Notes under the pieces: model-generated
What the model was told of the DNA's origin: nothing
Databases searched by the model: none
The model's input: the letters and a program-made list of their open reading frames with translations, nothing else
Translations under genes and position numbers: made by a program
Shown: in pieces, positions 1-4,972 of the stretch
How positions within the stretch are numbered: position 1 is the stretch's first letter
How the letters are laid out: the number at the start of each line of letters is the position of its first letter
NCBI GenBank assembly: GCA_023247345.1
Contig: JAHFGR010000078.1
Location: forward strand, 1-6,246
Length of the DNA: 6,246 nucleotides
Direction of reading: 5' to 3'
Origin: Microcaldota archaeon
GTDB lineage: Archaea; Micrarchaeota; Micrarchaeia; Anstonellales; Bilamarchaeaceae

Positions 1-135
1 CTTCTTGCGGATGGATTGAAAGTGTTGGTCTAGCTTCTTGTGCCATGGTTAGATGTTATAGAAAAGATAATAAAAATTTTGGTTGCTGCACGGCAATACC
101 CCTCTATTTTTAAATTTTAAACAATATTTTCAAAT
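1..135. other. Unassigned left edge and trpS leader
   Basis: No gene can be assigned with confidence. On the + strand one frame is open from position 3 to a TAA at 111-113 (36 codons). It reads a cysteine-rich peptide beginning SCGWIESVGLASC. A second frame reads LLADGLKVLV and stops with TAG at 31-33, which could equally be the C-terminus of an upstream gene. The minus strand shows only short open stretches. The GWIExVGxA segment recalls a motif I remember from glycyl-tRNA synthetases, but the surrounding residues do not continue the match. The last ~30 bases are AT-rich and probably hold the trpS promoter. Confidence 0.3.
107..114 (+). promoter_or_regulatory. Candidate TATA box for trpS
   Basis: The AT-only run TTTTTAAA is centred about 26 nt before the trpS ATG at 136. 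This is the distance expected between an archaeal TATA box and the start of a leaderless transcript. No Shine-Dalgarno-like purine run lies just before the ATG (the bases are TTTTCAAAT). The whole leader is AT-rich, so the exact box is uncertain and alternatives between 105 and 120 are possible. Confidence 0.35.
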
Positions 136-1275
136 ATGGAAGAATTCACAGTTACTCCTTGGGAAGTTAGCGGGCAGATAAATTATGACAAGCTTATTCA
201 GCAATTTGGCACTAAGCGAATCGATGATGGGATTAGGGAGAAATTAAAGAGAATTTGTGTGGATCTGCACGTTCTGCTAAAGAGGCAGTTCTTTTTCTCG
301 CACCGGGATCTTGATCTTGTTTTGCAGGATTACGAGCAGAAGAAGGATTTTTTCTTATATACGGGCAGAGGACCAAGTGGAGAGATGCACTTGGGGCATT
401 TAATTCCGATGATATTTACCAAATGGTTGCAGGATAAGTTTAATGTAAATTTATATATTGAAATTACTGACGATGAAAAATTTGTATTTAAACGCGATGC
501 AAAATGGGAGGACGTACAAAAATACGCGAATCAAAATATCCTGGATATTGCGGCAGTGGGTTTTGATCCTGACAAAACGTTTATTTTCAAAGACAGCGAA
601 TATATAAAAAATGCCTACCCACTTATGTTAAAGATTGCAAGAAAAATAAACTATTCTACCACTAAGGCAGTATTCGGATTTAATGAGCAAAGTAATATCG
701 GTTTGATGTTTTACCCGGCTTATCAGGCAGTAGTAACGTTTTTTGAAAAGAAGCGTTGTTTGATTCCCTGCGCAATTGACCAAGATCCATATTGGCGGAT
801 ACAACGAGATATAGCAGAAGATTTAGGATATAACAAAACGGCCGCTATTCATAGTAAATTCTTGCCTCCGTTACAGGGCATTCAAGGTAAGATGAGCAGT
901 TCGCAAGCAGAAACTGCGATATGGTTAAATGATGATGACAAAACAGTTAAAAATAAAATTATGAAATACGCGTTTAGCGGCGGACAGGCAACAATTGAAG
1001 ATCATAAGAGACTTGGTGGAAGAACCGAAGTTGATGTTGCCTACCAGTGGCTAAGTATTTTGTTTGAAGAAAATAATAAAAAACTAATGCAAATACATGA
1101 TGATTATGAGTCTGGTAAATTGCTTACTGGCGAGCTTAAACAGATTTTAGTTGATAAAATTAATGCGTTCTTAAAAGAACACCGCGAACAGCGAAAGAAA
1201 GCTGAAAAGTTAGTTGACAGATTTATGTATTCTGGAAAACTCGCAAAGGAAATGTGGGGCAAGGTTTTGGTATAG
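136..1275 (+). CDS. trpS: Tryptophanyl-tRNA synthetase (TrpRS), archaeal/eukaryotic type
   Basis: This cytoplasmic class I aminoacyl-tRNA synthetase charges tRNA-Trp with tryptophan using ATP. The 379-residue length is normal for archaeal TrpRS. The class I HIGH motif appears as HLGH at residues 85-88 within TGRGPSGEMHLGHL. The second ATP-binding signature appears as KMSSS at 252-256, in the family context of LPPLQGIQGKMSSS. The segment PCAIDQDPYWRIQRDIA (about 211-227) is a family hallmark near the tryptophan/ATP pocket. The C-terminal part (about 290-379) is charged and helical, as expected for the anticodon-binding domain. The ATG at 136 is preferred because the family's usual N-terminal extension is present and a TATA-like box lies about 26 nt upstream. 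The next gene starts 95 nt downstream behind its own TATA box, so trpS is probably a separate transcript. No frameshift or missing motif is visible. Confidence 0.95.
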   Translation: MEEFTVTPWEVSGQINYDKLIQQFGTKRIDDGIREKLKRICVDLHVLLKRQFFFSHRDLDLVLQDYEQKKDFFLYTGRGPSGEMHLGHLIPMIFTKWLQDKFNVNLYIEITDDEKFVFKRDAKWEDVQKYANQNILDIAAVGFDPDKTFIFKDSEYIKNAYPLMLKIARKINYSTTKAVFGFNEQSNIGLMFYPAYQAVVTFFEKKRCLIPCAIDQDPYWRIQRDIAEDLGYNKTAAIHSKFLPPLQGIQGKMSSSQAETAIWLNDDDKTVKNKIMKYAFSGGQATIEDHKRLGGRTEVDVAYQWLSILFEENNKKLMQIHDDYESGKLLTGELKQILVDKINAFLKEHREQRKKAEKLVDRFMYSGKLAKEMWGKVLV

Positions 1276-1297
1276 TTGAAAATTTCTGTTGACTACT

Positions 1298-1317
1298 CGA
1301 TATATAATCGCATATCG
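1298..1317. repeat. Short inverted repeat between trpS and the ACD operon
   Basis: CGATAT (1298-1303) and ATATCG (1312-1317) are perfect inverted arms around an 8-base spacer. The repeat lies 23 nt after the trpS stop and about 24 nt upstream of the TATA box of the ACD operon. It could be an operator upstream of that promoter or part of the trpS 3' end. The arms are short and AT-rich, so chance occurrence is quite possible. Confidence 0.3.
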
Positions 1318-1340
1318 TGATTAGAAACAAACTGAATAGG

Positions 1341-1350
1341 TTTATATAAG
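1341..1350 (+). promoter_or_regulatory. TATA box of the ACD beta-alpha operon
   Basis: TTTATATAAG is a near-ideal archaeal TATA box. The centre of TTTATATA (1341-1348) lies about 26 nt upstream of the ATG at 1371, so transcription would start at or next to the start codon and give a leaderless mRNA. No Shine-Dalgarno sequence lies between the box and the ATG, in keeping with this. A second AT-rich segment, GATATATAA at 1299-1307, lies too far upstream to serve the same start. Confidence 0.65.
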
Positions 1351-1370
1351 TTATTTTCTAGTTTTAGTTG

Positions 1371-2000
1371 ATGACAGTTATAGATGATTATAAACTTCTT
1401 GAAAAGCACGGATTCGAACTAATTCCTTACGGTCTGGCAGTTGGTTTGCAAGATGCGCTGAAGATCGCTAAGAGAATTGGCTATCCGATTGCAATGAAAA
1501 TTATTTCTCCACAAGCAACACACAAAACAGATGTTGGGGGCGTACGAATTGGAATAAAGAATGAAGAAATGTTAAAATTGGTGCATCGCGAGTTCGAAGA
1601 AATCGCAAAATTAAATAAACTGCAGGTAGACGGCATTCTCGTTCAGAAAATGGCTCGACGGGGCATAGAACTAATTGTTGGCGCAAAACGCGACGAACAG
1701 TTTGGACAATTAATAATACTCGGACTTGGCGGCATATATGTTGAAATATTCCGAGACATTAGTGCGAGATTATGCCCGATTAACGAACAGGATGTCGATG
1801 AGATGATTGAAGAACTCCAGAGTCATCCAATCATAACTGGTACACGAGGTAAAAAGGCAATAAACATCAAAGAGTTGAAGCGGCTGATGCTGAACGTTTG
1901 TAGATTCGTAGCTAAAGAGGACATAACGGAGATGGATTTGAACCCAGTAATATTTGATGAAAACGGCGGAGACATTATTGATGTGAGATTTACAAAATAG
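1371..2000 (+). CDS. acdB: ADP-forming acetyl/acyl-CoA synthetase, beta subunit (ATP-grasp)
   Basis: This is the small nucleotide-binding subunit of ADP-forming acyl-CoA synthetase, which with the alpha subunit converts acyl-CoA + ADP + Pi to acid + ATP + CoA. Nearly the whole protein is one ATP-grasp domain. HKTDVGGVRIG (51-61) contains the conserved His51, matching by family position the beta-subunit phospho-relay histidine (His71 in the Pyrococcus furiosus enzyme). LGLGGIYVEIFRDISARLCPI and GTRGKKAIN are further family signatures, and EMDLNPVIF is the metal/nucleotide-binding strand near the C-terminus. At 209 residues from ATG 1371 it is somewhat shorter than typical beta subunits (about 230), mainly at the N-terminus. 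TTG at 1368 is an alternative start, but ATG 1371 fits the TATA spacing and leaderless initiation. The alpha gene begins 36 nt downstream, forming an operon. Confidence 0.9.
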   Translation: MTVIDDYKLLEKHGFELIPYGLAVGLQDALKIAKRIGYPIAMKIISPQATHKTDVGGVRIGIKNEEMLKLVHREFEEIAKLNKLQVDGILVQKMARRGIELIVGAKRDEQFGQLIILGLGGIYVEIFRDISARLCPINEQDVDEMIEELQSHPIITGTRGKKAINIKELKRLMLNVCRFVAKEDITEMDLNPVIFDENGGDIIDVRFTK

Positions 2001-2023
2001 TTTTGGGGTTAAGACCTTTTACT

Positions 2024-2030
2024 AAAGGGG
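2024..2030 (+). promoter_or_regulatory. Ribosome-binding site of the ACD alpha gene
   Basis: The purine run AAAGGGG ends six bases before the ATG at 2037. It is the only Shine-Dalgarno-like sequence seen at a start in this window. This suits an internal gene of an operon, where leaderless initiation is not available. It supports ATG 2037 as the start. The match to the archaeal anti-SD is partial (the G run rather than GGAGG). Confidence 0.5.
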
Positions 2031-2036
2031 ATTAAA

Positions 2037-4796
2037 ATGGCAAGTAAACAACAAATTAAAAATTTAAAATATGTGTTCGAACCAAAGAGCATCGCACTTT
2101 TTGGTGCTTCGCCGATTGCGAACAAGGTAAGCAACGTCATACTTAAAGCGTTAAAGGAAGGTGGATTCCCAGGCGAGTTGTTTCTCATAAACCCGAAATA
2201 CCAAGAAGTTGCAAGCATGAAGTGTTATCCGAGGCTAAGCAAGCATATTGACTGCGCTATAATTGCTACGCCGGCGCAGACAGTTGTTGAAATAATTAAA
2301 CAGTGTGTAAAGTGGAAGGTAAGAGGTATAGTTTTAGTGAGTGCGGGTTTTAGCGAGTCGGGTGAGCAAGGAAAAAGAATAGAAGATGAAATCCGAGATC
2401 TTTGTAATAAAAATGAAATCGCGCTTATTGGACCGAATTGTGTTGAAGGAAAAGCAAGGGTTATGATAAAGGAAAATGGGTTGGTTTCAGTCCAAGAGAT
2501 TGGAACACTAGTTAATAAGTATTTTGAAAAATATCAAAATAAAGTAAAGAGAATTGGTGAAACCTACATCTTGGACCTTATAGAACATGGAATAGAATTA
2601 TCCACCATTTCAATGAATGGAAATAAAAGCTGCCTTAAAAAAATTAAAAAACTCTTTAAGAGGGTAAATGTTGGGGATATTTACGAGATTGAAATATTTG
2701 GTAAAAAGAAGTTTAAATGTAGTGGTGATCACCCATTTTTAGTGAGAGGTGAGTATAGTTGGAGGAAAATCTTGTGTAAAGAACTAAGTGGAACCGAACT
2801 GATACCTTGCATAAACAATATAAATTTAGAAGGTCCAGAATTTACTAGATTATACCTAAAAGAAACGATAGAGGAAATTAATGAAGGCGTAAGTGACATT
2901 AGGTATTTGAGAAATGGGCAAGTATTTGAAAGAAATGGTACTTCTTGGGTTGAGGCAAGGACGACTCCAAATTTAAAAAACAAAATTGATTGTTTTTATT
3001 GGAAACACGGACAGGTTGGAATACCGACTAATTTGGAAATTAATGAAGACCTTTGCAGGTTGTTGGGTTTTTTTATTGCGGATGGAAATTATGGTAGGGG
3101 TTATCTAAAAATAGGGTACGTAGAAGGCGGAGATGAAGAAGGAAAATTAAGGGAGAGTATTGTTTCTACGTTTATTCAACTCTGTAATAAAAATTTTGGA
3201 AAAACATCAAAATCAAAAGAAATAAAGTTTGGTAGAAAAATTGGTTCTTTTCTTTTTGAAAGGGTCTTTGGAATCCCAAGATATGCAGAAAATAAAACAA
3301 CTCCAAATTTTATATTTTCAACTAATAGGGGTAACATAGTAGCATTTTTGTCTGGTTTATTATCCGGGGATGGTGGCGTTTATTCTAAAGGCCATAAACA
3401 AAGTATCTATTTTTTCACAACTTCTGAAGACTTGCAATATAAAACACTATACCTATTAAACCTGATCGGGATTGAAGCGTATCCATTTACAAAGGCCAGA
3501 ACAATGTGTTACTTTAAAGGAAAAAAATATTCGGCCCGCAATTTACATGGAATTAGAATTGACTCGGTCCACTACATTAAAAAGTTGTATGCACTGGGTT
3601 TCAGATTTCTTTCAGATAAACAAAACAAGAAACTACTGATGATTATTAACAAAGAAAGCAACAAACACCTTCAGGTAACGAGAATGAAGGATGGGGATAT
3701 AAGCTATAAAAGAATCAAGAGGATTGCAAAATTAGATGAAAAATTAGACGTTTATGATTTTGAAGTAGAAGACACACATAATTTCATAATTAATCAAGTC
3801 ATAACCTCTAATTGCCTTGGGGTTCATAATCCGGCTACGCGCGTAGATAGCATATTTCTACCGATTTACAAATTAGAACGTCCTAGGCCAGGAAACATTG
3901 CTTTTATTACGCAAAGCGGCGCTGTCGGTTCAACAATAATCGATCTTGCTGCGTTTCATGGGATCGGAATATCGAAGTTCGTTTCTTATGGAAATGCAAC
4001 AGTTATAGATGAAGTGGACCTTTTAGAATACTTGGAAACAGATAAAAAGACAAAGACAATTGTTGCGTATATTGAAGGCGCGAAGCGCGGGCGAGCAATG
4101 TTTGAAACAATGAGAAGAATAAACAAGAAGAAGCCGATCGTCGCTTTGAAGGCGGGTAAGTTCAGTAAGAGTGCTGAAGCTGCGAAGAGCCATACTGGAA
4201 ATATTGCTGGAAGTTATCTTGCTTACAAGGCTGCTTTTAGGCAATGTAAGGTGATCGAGGCAGATGATCTTGGAGAATTATTTGATTTTATGCGAATTTT
4301 TTCGCAGCCATTGCCTGTAGGCAATAAAATTGCAATAATAACCAACGGCGGCGGAATGGGCGTGCTTACTGCAGATGCAGTTGAAAAAGAAGGTCTGCCG
4401 TTGGCAGAGTATTCACAAAAAACAATTGATGAAGCAAAGAAAATATTGCCTGAATTTGGCAACGTTGGCAATCCACTAGATCTTATTGCTGAGGCTGACG
4501 CGGAAAAGTATGCACGGGCAATAGAAATTTTTATGAATGACGAACAAATAGACGCCCTGATTATAATTACACTCTTTCAAACTCCGCCGATGGACGAACG
4601 CGTTTTAAATGTGATAGTGAAAGCAAGTGATGAAAGGCGAAAACCAATCGCAGTGGTCAGCCTGGGCGGTGCTTATACAGAAGGCTATCAGAGATTTTTG
4701 GACACTTACGGAGTGCCAAGCTATTCGTCACCAAATTCTGCAGTTAGAGCTATGAAAAAATTGATTGGGTATGCTAGTTATAGGAAGAAACTTTAG
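2037..4796 (+). CDS. acdA: ADP-forming acetyl/acyl-CoA synthetase, alpha subunit, interrupted by an intein
   Basis: The 919-residue precursor consists of an N-extein (1-134), an intein (135-592) and a C-extein (593-919). Joining the exteins gives 461 residues, the normal size of an ACD alpha subunit. The N-extein is the CoA-binding Rossmann domain, with KSIALFGAS at about 17-25, LINPKY, and IALIGPN at its end. The C-extein begins CLGVHNP, so the spliced protein regains the invariant GPNC-LG loop. It continues with the succinyl-CoA-ligase-like domains: GNIAFITQSGAVGS, then AAKSHTGNIAGS with His719 (His261 after splicing), which corresponds to the phosphorylated catalytic histidine (His257 alpha in Pyrococcus furiosus), then ITNGGGMGVLTADA and GNVGNPLDL. 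The enzyme makes ATP from acyl-CoA together with the beta subunit encoded 36 nt upstream. Activity should depend on protein splicing, because the insertion splits a conserved loop. The exact acyl substrate (acetyl, aryl or branched-chain) cannot be told from sequence. Confidence 0.93.
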   Translation: MASKQQIKNLKYVFEPKSIALFGASPIANKVSNVILKALKEGGFPGELFLINPKYQEVASMKCYPRLSKHIDCAIIATPAQTVVEIIKQCVKWKVRGIVLVSAGFSESGEQGKRIEDEIRDLCNKNEIALIGPNCVEGKARVMIKENGLVSVQEIGTLVNKYFEKYQNKVKRIGETYILDLIEHGIELSTISMNGNKSCLKKIKKLFKRVNVGDIYEIEIFGKKKFKCSGDHPFLVRGEYSWRKILCKELSGTELIPCINNINLEGPEFTRLYLKETIEEINEGVSDIRYLRNGQVFERNGTSWVEARTTPNLKNKIDCFYWKHGQVGIPTNLEINEDLCRLLGFFIADGNYGRGYLKIGYVEGGDEEGKLRESIVSTFIQLCNKNFGKTSKSKEIKFGRKIGSFLFERVFGIPRYAENKTTPNFIFSTNRGNIVAFLSGLLSGDGGVYSKGHKQSIYFFTTSEDLQYKTLYLLNLIGIEAYPFTKARTMCYFKGKKYSARNLHGIRIDSVHYIKKLYALGFRFLSDKQNKKLLMIINKESNKHLQVTRMKDGDISYKRIKRIAKLDEKLDVYDFEVEDTHNFIINQVITSNCLGVHNPATRVDSIFLPIYKLERPRPGNIAFITQSGAVGSTIIDLAAFHGIGISKFVSYGNATVIDEVDLLEYLETDKKTKTIVAYIEGAKRGRAMFETMRRINKKKPIVALKAGKFSKSAEAAKSHTGNIAGSYLAYKAAFRQCKVIEADDLGELFDFMRIFSQPLPVGNKIAIITNGGGMGVLTADAVEKEGLPLAEYSQKTIDEAKKILPEFGNVGNPLDLIAEADAEKYARAIEIFMNDEQIDALIIITLFQTPPMDERVLNVIVKASDERRKPIAVVSLGGAYTEGYQRFLDTYGVPSYSSPNSAVRAMKKLIGYASYRKKL
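2439..3812 (+). mobile_element. Intein with homing endonuclease inside ACD alpha (458 residues)
   Basis: This in-frame, self-splicing protein element occupies precursor residues 135-592 (intein 1-458). Block A is CVEGKARVMIKENGLVSVQEI with nucleophile Cys1. Block B is SGDHPFLV with His98, where Ser95 stands in the usual Thr position. Block F is VYDFEVEDTHNFI with His447 (438-450). Block G is INQVITSN ending in Asn458, followed by the C-extein nucleophile Cys593. The penultimate residue is Ser rather than the common His. Between blocks B and F lies a LAGLIDADG endonuclease. The host gene reads straight through both junctions (GPN | intein | CLG), which fixes the borders exactly. Hand counts on selected lines show lower G+C in the intein (12/60 at 3181-3240, 17/60 at 3301-3360) than in the host gene (30/60 at 2221-2280 and at 4141-4200), which suggests foreign origin. 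Confidence 0.95.
3021..3638 (+). other. LAGLIDADG (DOD-type) homing endonuclease domain of the intein
   Basis: This nested domain makes the intein mobile by cutting intein-free copies of the host gene. The first dodecapeptide, LLGFFIADG (intein 208-216), carries Asp215. The second, FLSGLLSGDG (303-312), carries Asp311. These acidic residues bind catalytic metal, and both are kept. The KTTPNFIF segment (286-293) before the second motif resembles intein block D with its conserved Lys and Pro. LLNLIGIEA (339-347) resembles block H. About 90 residues separate the two motifs, as in monomeric two-motif enzymes. With no stop or frameshift, the endonuclease looks intact, so this does not look like a decayed mini-intein. 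Domain edges are approximate. Confidence 0.88.
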
Positions 4797-4843
4797 CTGC
4801 TATGTCGGTACGACTTGTTTGGTATGGGTGGGTATAGTTCAAG

Positions 4844-4856
4844 TATTATTTTTATT
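4844..4856 (+). terminator. T-rich candidate terminator of the ACD operon
   Basis: TATTATTTTTATT lies about 50 nt after the alpha-subunit stop. Oligo-T runs on the coding strand are the usual intrinsic termination signal in archaea. The T run is followed by a short A run (4857-4861), giving a small A/T-only inverted repeat at 4847-4863 that is probably incidental. A weaker signal, GTCG-GTA-CGAC (4804-4814) followed by TTGTTT, lies closer to the stop codon. Confidence 0.4.
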
Positions 4857-4890
4857 AAAAATATAGAGTAAGGACTTTCTGGATTTGTTC

Positions 4891-4912
4891 TTATGTAACT
4901 ATAGTTACATAA
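4891..4912. repeat. Perfect 22-bp palindrome between convergent genes
   Basis: The half-site TTATGTAACTA (4891-4901) is followed immediately by its exact reverse complement TAGTTACATAA (4902-4912), with no mismatch and no spacer. As RNA it could fold into a 9-bp stem with a TATA loop. As DNA it looks like the binding site of a dimeric helix-turn-helix regulator. It lies between the two candidate terminators and about 60 nt beyond the pheT stop. No T run follows it on the + strand, and on the - strand the T run comes before it, so a simple hairpin-plus-T terminator does not describe it well. Confidence 0.75.
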
Positions 4913-4928
4913 AATATAAACGATGAAC

Positions 4929-4950
4929 AAAAGAAAAATAAAAAACAAAA
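4929..4950 (-). terminator. T-rich candidate terminator of pheT
   Basis: The + strand here is almost only A (AAAAGAAAAATAAAAAAC and beyond). Read on the minus strand, pheT mRNA therefore runs into several closely spaced T runs, about 23 nt after its stop codon. Such clustered oligo-T tracts are the typical archaeal intrinsic terminator. The 22-bp palindrome comes just after this tract in the direction of pheT transcription and might add to termination. Confidence 0.55.
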
Positions 4951-4972
4951 CATATTACTTGAATTATGGGGA

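Noticed and set aside
1368..1370. TTG at 1368 as the start of the ACD beta subunit
   Set aside because: It adds one residue only. ATG directly follows at 1371 and fits the TATA-to-start distance for a leaderless transcript.
2729..2983. Minus-strand open frame of 84 codons inside the intein
   Set aside because: It is antisense to the clear intein reading frame, has no recognisable motif and no promoter or ribosome-binding site.
2439..3812. Reading the extra 458 residues as a domain fusion or a novel ACD alpha subtype
   Set aside because: The extra block starts with Cys, ends in Asn followed by Cys, carries intein blocks A, B, F and G plus LAGLIDADG motifs, and splits a conserved motif that is restored on removal. 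An intein explains all of this.
4847..4863. A/T-only inverted repeat as a hairpin terminator
   Set aside because: The arms are a run of T followed by a run of A with a one-base centre, which would not make a stable RNA hairpin. The T run alone is the more credible termination signal.
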